Below, one piece after another: positions 11,408 to 22,786 of a DNA stretch of 64,000 nt. Location of the stretch: assembly GCF_900232995.1 (NCBI RefSeq), contig NZ_OCVX01000003.1:1657195-1721194 (forward strand), written 5' to 3'. This DNA comes from Mycobacterium simulans. Its GTDB lineage: Bacteria; Actinomycetota; Actinomycetes; Mycobacteriales; Mycobacteriaceae. Under the pieces are notes generated by a model, which was not told the origin of the DNA, did not search any database, and saw nothing but the letters and a program-made list of their open reading frames with translations. How positions within the stretch are numbered: position 1 is the stretch's first letter; the number at the start of each line of letters is the position of its first letter. Position numbers and translations under genes: made by a program.

Positions 11408-11699
11408 CGTTCATCACAACTTCGAATTCCAGCAGCGACGCCCCTGTCGCCACGGGGTTGGCCCGGTGTCCGGCGTGCGCTTCGATCGCGGGCCCAGTCG
11501 CCCACGCCTGGAAGGCTTCCTCGGATTCCCAGTGCGTCACGACGAAGTAGCGGTCTTCACCCTTGACTGGACGCAGCAGCTGAAAGCCGAGGAAACCGGG
11601 AGAGTTCTCGACCGCGTGGGCGCGGTGGGCGAAACGCTTCTCCAGTTCAGGGCCAGCGTCGGCGGGTACCTCGATGGCATTGATCTTCACCACTGGCAT
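11382..11699 (-). CDS. mhuD: MhuD heme-degrading monooxygenase
   Basis: 105 residues, the exact length of M. tuberculosis MhuD (Rv3592). It opens heme to mycobilin and releases iron without CO, in the cytoplasm. The ABM fold keeps all three key residues: Asn7 (MPVVKINAIE), Trp66 (FQAWATG) and the heme ligand His75 (IEAHAGHRA). The C-terminus ends VGGTGKTK. Its start lies only 14 bases from the start of the divergent hydrolase gene, so the promoters must overlap the two coding starts. It is followed by lpqF on the same strand. Confidence 0.97.
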   Translation of the reverse strand: MPVVKINAIEVPADAGPELEKRFAHRAHAVENSPGFLGFQLLRPVKGEDRYFVVTHWESEEAFQAWATGPAIEAHAGHRANPVATGASLLEFEVVMNVGGTGKTK

Positions 11700-11713
11700 G
11701 TCGCTAGGCTACC

Positions 11714-12502
11714 GTGCCCGGCATGCCCACCGATCTGTTGACCCATCGCGGTGGACTGGGCGAGCCATTGGTCCTGGTACATGGCCTAATGGGCCGGGGT
11801 AGCACCTGGTCGCGTCAGTTGCCGTGGCTGACCCGGCTGGGCAGTGTCTACACCTACGATGCGCCGTGGCATCGAGGCCGCGATGTCGACGATCCATACC
11901 CGATCAGCACCGAGCGTTTCGTCGCCGATCTGGGTGATGCCGTGACGGCGTTGGATGTGCCGGTCAGACTGGTCGGGCATTCGATGGGCGCCCTGCATTC
12001 GTGGTGTCTGGCCGCGCAGCGTCCGGAGTTGGTTTCGGCGCTGGTGGTTGAGGACATGGCGCCGGACTTCGTGGGGCGCACGACCGGTCCATGGGAGCCG
12101 TGGCTGCATGCCCTCCCGGTCGAATTCGATTCTGCCGAACAAGTATTCGCGGAGTTCGGACCGGTGGCTGGCCAGTATTTTCTGGAGGCCTTCGACCGCA
12201 CCGCCACCGGCTGGCGATTGCATGGCCACACCTCACGATGGATCCAGATCGCCGCCGAGTGGGGCACCCGCGACTACTGGGCGCAGTGGCGGGCCGTGCG
12301 TTCGCCGGCATTGCTCATCGAGGCCGGCAACTCGGTCACGCCGCCCGGTCAGATGCTGCAAATGGCCGAAACAGGCTGTGAAACAACATATTTAAAGGTC
12401 GCCGAGGCGGGTCACCTGGTGCACGACGAAGCGCCGGAGACATACCGGCAGGCCGTCGAGTCCTTCTTGGGATGGCCGAGTGGGTCCGCGTCGGGACACT
12501 AG
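11714..12502 (+). CDS. Alpha/beta hydrolase (Rv3591c homologue)
   Basis: 262 residues from the GTG at 11714; an in-frame ATG at 11723 would give 259. The fold is clear from the oxyanion segment LVLVHGLMGRG, the nucleophile elbow GHSMGA and the late catalytic His in AGHLVHDEAP. The substrate is unknown. It diverges from mhuD with a 14-base gap, so little or no 5' leader is possible. Its TAG shares CTAG (12499-12502) with the stop of the convergent PIN-domain gene. Confidence 0.88.
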   Translation: MPGMPTDLLTHRGGLGEPLVLVHGLMGRGSTWSRQLPWLTRLGSVYTYDAPWHRGRDVDDPYPISTERFVADLGDAVTALDVPVRLVGHSMGALHSWCLAAQRPELVSALVVEDMAPDFVGRTTGPWEPWLHALPVEFDSAEQVFAEFGPVAGQYFLEAFDRTATGWRLHGHTSRWIQIAAEWGTRDYWAQWRAVRSPALLIEAGNSVTPPGQMLQMAETGCETTYLKVAEAGHLVHDEAPETYRQAVESFLGWPSGSASGH

Positions 12503-12891
12503 GCGGCGACGACCGCGACATCGTAGGCAGACAACTGGTCATCGGCGGTGACGACCGTCAGGTCGAGCAGCTGTGCTTGGGCGACGAGGACACGGTCGAA
12601 CGGATCCCTATGGTGATCCGGAAGCTCGGCGGTCCTCAGCACGTGCGCATGCTCGACCGGCAGCGCTGCCGTTCCGGAGCGACGCATGCGATCGGGCACA
12701 TACGAAGCCGGTGCTTCGGGCAACGCGAGCTTGCCGAGCCGATACTTGATCGCGATCTCCCAGGCGCTGGCGGCCGAAAAAAGGACGTTATTGCGGACGT
12801 CGGCAACGATTGCCCGTGTTTCGTCGCGAAGCCGGTCAGGCTCTGACTGGATCCACAGCCAAACATGGGTGTCTACGAGGTAGCGCTTCAC
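12499..12891 (-). CDS. PIN-domain toxin of VapC type
   Basis: 130 residues. The four acidic PIN residues are in place: Asp in YLVDTHV, Glu in SAWEIAIK, Asp in HRDPFDRVLVAQA and Asp in VVTADDQL. VapC toxins are Mg-dependent RNases that cut tRNA or rRNA and are blocked by a paired antitoxin. The upstream gene is a Phd/YefM-type antitoxin and overlaps by four bases (12888-12891), the usual toxin-antitoxin layout. The pair is missing at this place in H37Rv as I remember it, where an Rv3591c-like gene is next to PE_PGRS58. The RNA target cannot be told from sequence. Confidence 0.9.
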   Translation of the reverse strand: MKRYLVDTHVWLWIQSEPDRLRDETRAIVADVRNNVLFSAASAWEIAIKYRLGKLALPEAPASYVPDRMRRSGTAALPVEHAHVLRTAELPDHHRDPFDRVLVAQAQLLDLTVVTADDQLSAYDVAVVAA

Positions 12892-13145
12892 CGATTGAAG
12901 CTCGCAAGGACATCGTCCGGCAACGGAGCGTCGAAATCCTCGGGCACGGTATACACGCCCTGGTCTATACCTAAGCGGCGGGTCTCGCGGGGGTGGAACG
13001 GCACGAGCTTTGCCACGGGTTCACCGCCGCGGGCAATCTCGATTTCCTGACCGCTGTCGACCAGTCGCAGCAGCTCCGACATACGGGTCTTCGCTTCGTG
13101 GACGCCGACCCTGATAGCGTTGGACGCCGGAGCGGACTTAGTCAT
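12888..13145 (-). CDS. Antitoxin of Phd/YefM type paired with VapC
   Basis: 85 residues. VHEAKTRMSELLRLVDSG and GEPVAKLVPF are the typical Phd/YefM DNA-binding and dimer segments. The acidic C-terminal part with PEDFDAPLPDDVLASF resembles the toxin-binding tail of Phd antitoxins that neutralise VapC-like PIN toxins. It is the first gene of the pair and would also repress the pair's promoter, which should lie just above 13145. An ATG start is used; the gene ends inside the toxin start (ATGA). Confidence 0.88.
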   Translation of the reverse strand: MTKSAPASNAIRVGVHEAKTRMSELLRLVDSGQEIEIARGGEPVAKLVPFHPRETRRLGIDQGVYTVPEDFDAPLPDDVLASFNR

Positions 13146-13158
13146 GAACTAAGTCTAC

Positions 13159-13374
13159 CTATAAGCCCTTGCCGACGGCCAACCTGGCTAAGAGAGCTAT
13201 TTGCTGCGCGCAATCGGTCAGCCACGCCAACGCGTCGAGTTCGGCTCTGGTGACGGTAAATTCCTTGGCGCGCAACATATCCGCCAGCCATCCGCGGATC
13301 TGAGGGGTCGCTTCCCGAGTAACCTGAACGTGGCGCACTCCATCAGAGCTACTGAAAACAATGACGCCGCTTGG
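13159..13374 (-). pseudogene. Remnant resembling the C-terminus of MutY
   Basis: This 317-base gap before the PE_PGRS gene holds no intact gene. On the minus strand, an open stretch between in-frame stops contains IRGWLADMLRAKEF, then VTRAELDALAWLTD. The mutY gene in this window ends with [14 protein letters not shown] and [13 protein letters not shown]. The DNA is also clearly alignable over about 13200-13310, with one codon inserted. After that it runs into an unrelated end and a TAG. The only possible start is a GTG at 13338, giving 59 residues. It is best read as an old 3' fragment of a mutY copy, in the same orientation as the true mutY on the other side of the PE_PGRS gene. Confidence 0.6.
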
Positions 13375-13462
13375 TTATTCGGCCTCTTGCGGCAAAGAAC
13401 GCATGACGAGACCAGGTTGACGATACGATCGGCGTCTGGCCTTGTGGTAGTGGAGGTGGCTG

Positions 13463-15103
13463 ATGTCGTTTGTGATCGCGGTGCCGGACGCCCTGGTTTC
13501 AGCGGCTTCGGATATGGCCGGTATCGGTTCGGTTCTTAGCGCGGCGAACGCCGCGGCTGCAGGCCCGACGACGGCGTTGCTGGCCGCGGCCGAGGACGAG
13601 GTGTCGGCGGCGGTGGCGGCGCTGTTCGGCTCGCACGCGCAGGAATATCAGACGCTAAGCGCCCAAGCAGCGGCGTTTCACGACCAGTTCGTGCGGGCCG
13701 TGACGTCAGGCGCGGGGTCCTATGCCAGCGCCGAGGCGAACAACATCCAACAGATTCTGCTCGACGCGGTCAACGCGCCCACTCAGACGCTGCTGGGGCG
13801 CCCGCTGATCGGCAACGGCGCCGACGGGGCGCCCGGGACCGGGCAGGCCGGCGGGGCCGGTGGGCTGCTGTGGGGCAATGGCGGCAATGGCGGGTCCGGC
13901 GTAGCCGGTGTTGGTGGTGCCGGTGGAAACGGCGGTGCCGCCGGGCTGTTCGGCCGCGGCGGCAACGGCGGCGCCGGCGGCACCAATGCGAGCGGCGCCG
14001 GTGGTGTCGGCGGGGCGGGCGGGGCCGGTTGGCTGTTCGGTGATGGCGGTGCAGGTGGCAATGGGGGCGCTGGCGGCAACGCGGGCCTGATCGGAACCGG
14101 CGGCGACGGCGGCGTCGGCGGGGTCGGCGCCACCGGAGCCAACGGGGTGAACCCGACGCCGAACCAGACCGGGCAGGCGGCAGACGGCAATGATGGTGAG
14201 TCGGGCTTCGGAGCCGCGGGAGGTCCCGGCCTGCCTGGTGACCCGGGCAGTGGAGTGGGGCAGGCCGGCGGCGACGGCGGCGACGGCGGCTCAGCCGGCA
14301 CCAACATCCCAGGCCCCGTTACCGGGGGTAACGGTGGCAACGGAGGCGACGGAGCCTCCGGCGCGCCCGGCGGGAAGGGCGGTGCCGGCGGCAGCGGTCT
14401 CAACGAAGTCGGCGGAGCCTACGGGGGCAACGGCGGCAACGGCGGCGACGGCGGGGCCGGCGCCGAAGGTGGTGCTGGCGGCAACGGCGGCGGCGCCGCA
14501 GCGTTCGGCGATGGCACCGGTGCCGGGGGCAACGGTGGCGCCGGCGGTCGCGGCGGCACCGGCGCTGATGGTGGCGCCGGCGGCAGAGGTGGCGGCTCAT
14601 TGGATGGCAGCCCGTCGCTTGGCGGTAGCGGAGGCGACGGCGGTGACGGCGGCGCTGGCGCAAATAACGCCGGCACCGGGGGCGACGGCGGTGTCGGGGG
14701 TGCCGGCGGGCGTGGCGGGCTGCTGTTCGGCGATGGCGGTAACGGGGGTGCAGGAGGTGCCGGAGGTGTCGGCGGCATCGGCGCCGAGGGCGGCGACGGT
14801 GGTGTCGGGGGCAACGGCGGCACCGACGAGAACGATCAGGTCTCCGGCGTCGGCGGTGACGGCGGCAACGGCGGTGCAGGCGGCGCGGGCGGAACCGGCG
14901 GCAACGGTGGTGCCGGCGGCGCGGCAGGCGCTGCCGGAATGTTCGGCCACGCGGGTGTCCAAGGTGCAGGCGGTGCCGGGGGTCACGGCGGCGCCGGCGG
15001 AACCGGCGGCGCAGGTGGCGCCGCGGGATCTGGGACGGTTGCTGGCCAGCCCGGCGATCCCGGCGGCTTCGGTGCCGCCGGCGCCGACGGTCAACCGGGC
15101 TAA
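13463..15103 (+). CDS. PE_PGRS family protein (PE_PGRS58-like by position)
   Basis: 546 residues. The PE domain (about 1-95) starts [18 protein letters not shown] and includes the conserved [16 protein letters not shown] linker with [13 protein letters not shown] follows, then about 420 residues of GGxGG/GNGG repeats. PE_PGRS proteins are exported by ESX-5 and sit at the cell surface. GGAGG at 13452-13456 is a clear ribosome-binding site. Position next to mutY matches PE_PGRS58 (Rv3590c). It overlaps mutY tail to tail by four bases. The repeat-rich DNA yields large ORFs in other frames, which are shadows. Confidence 0.93.
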   Translation: MSFVIAVPDALVSAASDMAGIGSVLSAANAAAAGPTTALLAAAEDEVSAAVAALFGSHAQEYQTLSAQAAAFHDQFVRAVTSGAGSYASAEANNIQQILLDAVNAPTQTLLGRPLIGNGADGAPGTGQAGGAGGLLWGNGGNGGSGVAGVGGAGGNGGAAGLFGRGGNGGAGGTNASGAGGVGGAGGAGWLFGDGGAGGNGGAGGNAGLIGTGGDGGVGGVGATGANGVNPTPNQTGQAADGNDGESGFGAAGGPGLPGDPGSGVGQAGGDGGDGGSAGTNIPGPVTGGNGGNGGDGASGAPGGKGGAGGSGLNEVGGAYGGNGGNGGDGGAGAEGGAGGNGGGAAAFGDGTGAGGNGGAGGRGGTGADGGAGGRGGGSLDGSPSLGGSGGDGGDGGAGANNAGTGGDGGVGGAGGRGGLLFGDGGNGGAGGAGGVGGIGAEGGDGGVGGNGGTDENDQVSGVGGDGGNGGAGGAGGTGGNGGAGGAAGAAGMFGHAGVQGAGGAGGHGGAGGTGGAGGAAGSGTVAGQPGDPGGFGAAGADGQPG

Positions 15104-16014
15104 AATCCCTCGCCCGCCAGCGCGAACCGGCCGTCGACCGTGCGGGTCACCAGGCCGTCGGCGAGCAACGACTCGAGCGCCCGGTCGCGCTGCTGGCTAT
15201 CCGTCAGCCACGCCACGTCCAGCTCGGCCTGGGTAACCGGAAACTCCTTGGCGCGCAGCACATCCAGCAACCGCCCGCGAACCTGGCGGTCGGTTCCGGC
15301 ATACTGCTGGACCCGTCGCGGCGGACCGTCGGCGGGCGGGTAACCCGCATGCCGCCAGGCGCACCCGACCAGCGGGCATAACCCGCAGCGTGGCGTCCTA
15401 GCGGTGCACACCGTGGCGCCGAGCTCCATCAAGGCCACCGAAAACAGTGGTGCCGCTCCATCTTTCGGCAATAACGCCGCGACGTCGGCGTGGTCGCGTG
15501 GAGCCGACGGCGCACCGGCGTCGGCGCGACCGTGGACCGCCCGGGCCACCACCCGGCGCACGTTGGTGTCCACCACAGGTACCCGCTGGCCGTAGGCGAA
15601 GCAGGCCACCGCCCGCGCGGTGTAGCTCCCCACACCCGGCAGGGTGAGCAAGACCTCGATATCGTCGGGAACCACATCCCCATGGTCACGCGCGATAACC
15701 GTGGCGCACTCGTGCAGGCGCATGGCGCGTCTCGGATAGCCCAGTTTGCCCCAAGCGCGCACCACATCGGCGGCGCTGGCCGCCGCCGTAGCCGACGGGG
15801 TGGGCCAGCGCCGCACCCAAGCCGGCCAGATCGACAGCACCCGCGACACCGGCGTCTGCTGCAGCATGAACTCGCTGACCAGGATCTGCCATGGGCTGAC
15901 GCCGGCTTCCCGCCAAGGCAGGTCGCGGCGTGTCCGGTCGTACCAGTCGACAAGATTGGTAACTGATATGGACGAAGCGCCAGTCACCGGCGGCTCCGGC
16001 ACAATGTGTGCCAT
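15100..16014 (-). CDS. mutY: A/G-specific adenine DNA glycosylase
   Basis: 304 residues from the ATG at 16014, equal to M. tuberculosis MutY (Rv3589). It removes adenine mispaired with 8-oxoguanine. Present are the helix-hairpin-helix [16 protein letters not shown] with the catalytic Asp in VVDTNVRRV, the N-terminal DLPWR, and the QQTPVSRVL segment. The 4Fe-4S cysteines read [16 protein letters not shown], spaced x6-x2-x4, one shorter than the E. coli spacing. An upstream extension to 16194 is open but runs antisense through canB and is not used. Its ATG and the ATG of canB share the bases CATG (16012-16015) on opposite strands. Confidence 0.95.
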   Translation of the reverse strand: MAHIVPEPPVTGASSISVTNLVDWYDRTRRDLPWREAGVSPWQILVSEFMLQQTPVSRVLSIWPAWVRRWPTPSATAAASAADVVRAWGKLGYPRRAMRLHECATVIARDHGDVVPDDIEVLLTLPGVGSYTARAVACFAYGQRVPVVDTNVRRVVARAVHGRADAGAPSAPRDHADVAALLPKDGAAPLFSVALMELGATVCTARTPRCGLCPLVGCAWRHAGYPPADGPPRRVQQYAGTDRQVRGRLLDVLRAKEFPVTQAELDVAWLTDSQQRDRALESLLADGLVTRTVDGRFALAGEGF

Positions 16015-16636
16015 GCCCAACACCAATCCGGTAACCGCATGGAAAGCACTCAGAGAGGGTAACGAGCGATTCGTCGCCGGCAAGCCCGAGCATCCCAGCC
16101 AGAGCGTCGACCATCGAGCCCGCCTTGCGACAGGGCAGAAGCCGACGGCGGTGATCTTCGGCTGCGCGGATAGCCGGGTCGCAGCCGAGATCATCTTCGA
16201 TCAGGGCCTGGGCGACATGTTCGTGGTGCGTACGGCTGGCCATGTCATCGACTCGGCGGTGCTGGGCTCCGTCGAGTACGCGGTGACAGTGCTCGGCGTA
16301 CCGCTCGTCGTGGTCCTTGGCCACGACAGCTGCGGCGCCGTCAACGCCGCGCTGTCGGCGATCAACGAGGGCAACCTGCCGGGCGGCTACGTGCGGGATG
16401 TAGTGGAACGGGTGGCGCCGTCCATCCTGTTGGGCAGGCGTGACGGCCTCAGTCGAGTTGACGAGTTCGAGGAACGACATGTACACGAGACGATGTCGCA
16501 GCTCATGGCGCGTTCGACGGCGATAGCGGAGGGCGTGGCGGCCGGTGACCTAGCGATCGTAGGTGTCACCTATCAACTCGACGACGGGCGGGCGGTCTTG
16601 CGCGGTCACATCGGCGACATCGGTGCGGAACTCTGA
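16013..16636 (+). CDS. canB: Beta-class carbonic anhydrase
   Basis: 207 residues from the ATG at 16013, matching Rv3588c. It interconverts CO2 and bicarbonate with a zinc ion. Zinc and dyad residues are seen as Cys51-Ala-Asp53-Ser-Arg55 (GCADSR) and His104-x2-Cys107 (LGHDSCGAV). An in-frame ATG at 15968 would lengthen it by 15 residues but has no family support. The ATG is fused with that of the divergent mutY, leaving no room for a leader, so transcription must start inside mutY or at the start codon. A 97-base gap follows. Confidence 0.95.
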   Translation: MPNTNPVTAWKALREGNERFVAGKPEHPSQSVDHRARLATGQKPTAVIFGCADSRVAAEIIFDQGLGDMFVVRTAGHVIDSAVLGSVEYAVTVLGVPLVVVLGHDSCGAVNAALSAINEGNLPGGYVRDVVERVAPSILLGRRDGLSRVDEFEERHVHETMSQLMARSTAIAEGVAAGDLAIVGVTYQLDDGRAVLRGHIGDIGAEL

Positions 16637-16721
16637 TTTTCCGCCGCTCCTAACACTGCTAGGGCCCAGCTAACCTCGCGACACGCCGAAGCGGGTCAAA
16701 CGAGACGACGTGACCTGGGCC

Positions 16722-16736
16722 TACGGTGTAAACGTG
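16722..16736 (+). promoter_or_regulatory. Leaderless-type promoter of the Rv3587c homologue
   Basis: TACGGT (16722-16727) is a TANNNT -10 hexamer followed by exactly six bases and then the GTG at 16734. This spacing would start the RNA at the GTG itself. It is the basis for preferring 16734 over the GTG at 16710. Confidence 0.45.
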
Positions 16737-17540
16737 CTGGATCTGGAACCGCGTGGCCCGCTACCTACCGAGATCTACTGGCGGCGCAGGGGGCTAGCCC
16801 TGGGCATCGCGGTCGTCGTGATCGGTATCGCGGTCGCCACGGTCATCGCATTTGTCAGCAGCAGCGCCGGGGCCAAACCCGCCAATGCCGAGAAACCGGC
16901 TACCGCGCAAGGGCATTCACCGGCGGCCCAGGCGCCGCCGCAGCCGGCCGGGCAAACCGAGGGAAACGCTCCTGCAGCACCGCCTCAGGGCCCAAACCCG
17001 GAGACGCCCACGCCCACCGCCGCGGTGCAGCCGCCGCCGGTGCTCAAAGACGGCGATGACTGCCCTGATTCGACACTGGCCGTCAAGGGCCTGACCAACT
17101 CGCCGCAGTACTACATCGGTGACCAGCCGAAATTCACCATGGTCGTCACCAACATCGGGCTGGTGTCCTGCAAGCGCGACGTCGGAGCCGCGGTGCTCGC
17201 GGCATATGTGTATTCGTTGGACAACAAGCGGCTGTGGTCCAACCTCGACTGCGCGCCGTCCAATGAGACCTTGGTCAAGACGTTTACGCCGGGGGAGCAG
17301 GTGACGACGGCGGTGACTTGGACGGGGATGGGATCGGCGCCGCATTGTCCGTTGCCGCGGCCGGCGATTGGGGCGGGTACCTACAACCTGGTCGTCCAGT
17401 TGGGCAATCTACGGTCGCAGCCCGTTCCGTTCGTGCTCAACCAGCCGCCGCCACCACCCGGGCCGGTTCCTGCCCCGGGTCCGGCGCTAGCGCCACCGCC
17501 TGAGGCGCCGCCGGCCGGGGGACAGGGCAACGGGGGCTAA
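16734..17540 (+). CDS. Conserved membrane-anchored protein (Rv3587c homologue)
   Basis: 268 residues from the GTG at 16734, giving MLDLEPRGPLPTEIYWRRRG. An alternative GTG at 16710 adds eight residues. One membrane helix (GLALGIAVVVIGIAVATVI, about 20-40) is followed by a Pro/Ala/Gln-rich stalk to about 105. A folded extracytoplasmic domain begins at DCPDSTLAVKGLT and contains three Cys and an Ig-like pattern. A Pro-rich tail closes the protein. The topology is N-in with the domain outside. The molecular function is unknown; the M. tuberculosis gene has been listed among essential genes. It is convergent with disA, with six bases between stops. Confidence 0.85.
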   Translation: MLDLEPRGPLPTEIYWRRRGLALGIAVVVIGIAVATVIAFVSSSAGAKPANAEKPATAQGHSPAAQAPPQPAGQTEGNAPAAPPQGPNPETPTPTAAVQPPPVLKDGDDCPDSTLAVKGLTNSPQYYIGDQPKFTMVVTNIGLVSCKRDVGAAVLAAYVYSLDNKRLWSNLDCAPSNETLVKTFTPGEQVTTAVTWTGMGSAPHCPLPRPAIGAGTYNLVVQLGNLRSQPVPFVLNQPPPPPGPVPAPGPALAPPPEAPPAGGQGNGG

Positions 17541-17546
17541 TTGAGC

Positions 17547-20070
<2,524 letters not shown>

Positions 20071-20119
20071 GCCCCGACCGTATCGGGAGGGTGTGACAGC
20101 TCCGAGATCGCCGAGATCG

Positions 20120-20677
20120 CTACGAATGGTTGGCCGGAGCCGGCGCCAGTTCTTGCGGCGTGGCCAGTCCGGCCGAAATAGGCACCATCACGCTTCCCTG
20201 ACCGGCCTTTTCGAACTTGAAGGTGAAGTTGTAAGTGAGGCCGTTGCTGATGGGTTTGGTCAATACGATGCTCGCCTTCGCCGCCTCATTGGATGCCAGT
20301 GGGCCCGGCGCTACGACCTGACCGTCTGGCATACCGACAAAGAGCATCCCGCCGGCGGGCAGCCGCGCATCGCCGCTAATGGTCACCGTGCCGATGTCAG
20401 TGGTGATCCCCGTCAGCCGGTCCGCCAAATCCGGAGATTGGTTCACCGCGACCAGCACCAGGTTGACGGCTTTGCCGGGCTGGATGAAGTCGCCGGTCTG
20501 CACAGCCTGGATCCGGATATCGCGCAGGGCAACGTTATTGATGGTCACCTTGTTGCCGTTGACGGCGGGTTCCTGCATTGCGGTCTGGGATACCTGACCC
20601 GCGCCGCAGCCGCTGAGCGCGACGGCGGCCACCGCAATCAGGACGGTCGATGGGAGGCGGATCTTGAAGCGGTTCAC
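20120..20677 (-). CDS. lpqE: LpqE lipoprotein
   Basis: 185 residues from a GTG at 20677, preceded by AGGAGG on the minus strand. A short signal peptide ends in the lipobox ALSGC, and the mature protein is a single beta-rich domain ([18 protein letters not shown] and [13 protein letters not shown]). It matches the mycobacterial LpqE family (Rv3584), whose function is unknown. The fold resembles small copper-chaperone-like lipoproteins, but His/Met metal motifs are not obvious. It lies 49 bases upstream of radA on the same strand and could be cotranscribed. It is divergent from carD over a 276-base gap. Confidence 0.88.
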   Translation of the reverse strand: MNRFKIRLPSTVLIAVAAVALSGCGAGQVSQTAMQEPAVNGNKVTINNVALRDIRIQAVQTGDFIQPGKAVNLVLVAVNQSPDLADRLTGITTDIGTVTISGDARLPAGGMLFVGMPDGQVVAPGPLASNEAAKASIVLTKPISNGLTYNFTFKFEKAGQGSVMVPISAGLATPQELAPAPANHS

Positions 20678-20884
20678 TCAAAGCCTCCTGCTGGGCCGGG
20701 ATCATCTTGGCTGCGGTCAACTATGCACAGTAGTAGCTAGGTGCCGTCGACGGTAGCGCAGCCCCGCGCCCACGCAGACGCTGCTGGGACGCCTGTTGCC
20801 AAGGTGACTGACCGCGCCGGAGCTTGTGCATTGCACGTCTTGGCCCGCCTGTCAACCCCCAATGTTCACCGGCGGTGCCCCTGA

Positions 20885-21442
<558 letters not shown>

Positions 21443-21470
21443 AGCGTCCTGAATACGCTCAGGGCTGTAG

Positions 21471-22172
21471 GTGGTCGGGGAATCGGGCACCGTAGTCGCA
21501 ATCGTCCCTGCCGCAGGTTCGGGTGAGCGGCTGGCTGCCGGTGTGCCTAAAGCGTTTCGTCAGCTTGATGGGCAGTCCCTTGTGGAACGGGCCGTGCAGG
21601 CACTGCTCGATTCCGGGGTCGTCGACGCCGTCGTCGTAGCCGTACCCGCGGACCGCACCGACGAGGCAAAGCTGATCCTCGGCAGCAAGGCCACGATCGT
21701 GGCCGGCGGGGCCAACCGTAGCGAATCCGTCAGCTTGGCTTTAGCGGCTCTGTCTGGGGCTTCAGCGCCGGAGTTTGTGCTAGTGCATGACGCGGCACGG
21801 CCGCTGACGCCCCCGGCGTTGATTGCGCGTGTGGTTGACGCGTTGCGGTCCGGAAACGCCGCCGTGGTGCCCGCGTTGCCGGTCCCTGACACCATCAAGG
21901 CCGTGGACGCCAACGGGGTGGTGCTGGGCACACCCGAGCGTGCCGGCTTGCGGGCGGTGCAGACCCCGCAGGGGTTCGCAACCGACCTGCTGGTGCGCGC
22001 GTACCACGCCTATTCGGGCGCCAGGGAAGGCGACGCCGCCGGATTCACCGACGATGCGTCCCTGGTCGAACATATCGGTGCCCAGGTCCAAGTGGTGGAC
22101 GGCGATCCGTTGGCGTTCAAGATCACTACCCAGCTGGATTTGTTGCTGGCCCAAGCGATTGTGCGCCGGTGA
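21471..22172 (+). CDS. ispD: 2-C-methyl-D-erythritol 4-phosphate cytidylyltransferase
   Basis: 233 residues (231 in M. tuberculosis). It transfers CMP from CTP to MEP, the third step of the non-mevalonate isoprenoid pathway. The CTP-binding loop is [19 protein letters not shown], the second conserved segment is [12 protein letters not shown], and TDDASLVEH with [11 protein letters not shown] completes the signature. It starts at a GTG 28 bases after carD, and its end overlaps the ispF start by four bases (GTGA). The linked carD-ispD-ispF order is the mycobacterial norm. Confidence 0.96.
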   Translation: MVGESGTVVAIVPAAGSGERLAAGVPKAFRQLDGQSLVERAVQALLDSGVVDAVVVAVPADRTDEAKLILGSKATIVAGGANRSESVSLALAALSGASAPEFVLVHDAARPLTPPALIARVVDALRSGNAAVVPALPVPDTIKAVDANGVVLGTPERAGLRAVQTPQGFATDLLVRAYHAYSGAREGDAAGFTDDASLVEHIGAQVQVVDGDPLAFKITTQLDLLLAQAIVRR

Positions 22173-22648
22173 TCGAGCTGCCACGCGTCGGCTTGGGCGT
22201 GGACGTGCACCCGATCGAACCCGGGCGGCCGTGTTGGCTGGTGGGGCTGCTGTTCCCGAGTGCCGATGGCTGCTCCGGCCACTCCGACGGTGACGTCGCC
22301 GCGCATGCGCTGTGCGACGCCGTGTTGTCGGCCGCGGGGCTCGGCGATATCGGCGACGTGTTCGGAGTCGACGATCCGCGCTGGGAAGGCGTCAGCGGCG
22401 CCGCGATGCTGCGCCATGTCGTCGGGCTTATCAATCAGCATGGATATCGGGTCGGCAACGCTGCCGTGCAGGTCATCGCTAACCGGCCGAAGATCGGCTG
22501 GCGCCGTCTGGAGGCGCAGGCGGTGCTGTCGCGCGACCTCAATGCGCCGGTCGCAGTATCGGCCACCACCACCGACGGGCTCGGCCTCACCGGGCGCGGC
22601 GAGGGTCGGGCCGCCATCGCGACGGCCTTGGTGGTTTCGCTTCGATAG
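22169..22648 (+). CDS. ispF: 2-C-methyl-D-erythritol 2,4-cyclodiphosphate synthase
   Basis: 159 residues from a GTG overlapping the ispD stop. It cyclises CDP-ME 2-phosphate to MEcPP, the step after ispE. Metal ligands Asp12 and His14 are in GVDVHPIE. The [16 protein letters not shown] segment contains the third ligand His. [14 protein letters not shown] gives the nucleotide-binding end. A strong hairpin follows the stop, marking the end of the carD-ispD-ispF unit. Confidence 0.96.
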   Translation: MIELPRVGLGVDVHPIEPGRPCWLVGLLFPSADGCSGHSDGDVAAHALCDAVLSAAGLGDIGDVFGVDDPRWEGVSGAAMLRHVVGLINQHGYRVGNAAVQVIANRPKIGWRRLEAQAVLSRDLNAPVAVSATTTDGLGLTGRGEGRAAIATALVVSLR

Positions 22649-22673
22649 CTCGCGGCGCGGCCCAATACCGCGC

Positions 22674-22729
22674 CGAGCGTCACGCTAGCGTGGCGCTGGG
22701 CGCCGACCGCCACGCTGACGTGACGCTCG
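22674..22729. terminator. Long near-perfect inverted repeat after ispF
   Basis: Two 22-base arms, 22674-22695 and 22708-22729, pair at 20 of 22 positions around a 12-base loop. They begin 25 bases after the ispF stop and end 39 bases before the cysS -10 element. There is no T-run. It may act as a terminator or RNA-stability hairpin, or be a copy of an intergenic repeat family. Confidence 0.5.
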
Positions 22730-22768
22730 CGAGCGCTCGCTGCGCGCGGATCGCGGCAATTGGCCAGG

Positions 22769-22786
22769 TAAGCTGGCACGTCGTGA
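22769..22786 (+). promoter_or_regulatory. Promoter -10 and start-codon block of cysS, shared with lysS
   Basis: TAAGCTGGCACGTCGTGA is identical to the block at the lysS start (3683-3700). It contains a TAAGCT -10 hexamer (22769-22774), eight bases, and the GTG of cysS at 22783, pointing to a leaderless or near-leaderless mRNA. Confidence 0.55.

Noticed and set aside
13800..15100. Dense short repeats that could be mistaken for a CRISPR or minisatellite array
   Set aside because: They are in-frame GGxGGN codon repeats of a PE_PGRS gene with no constant repeat/spacer lengths.
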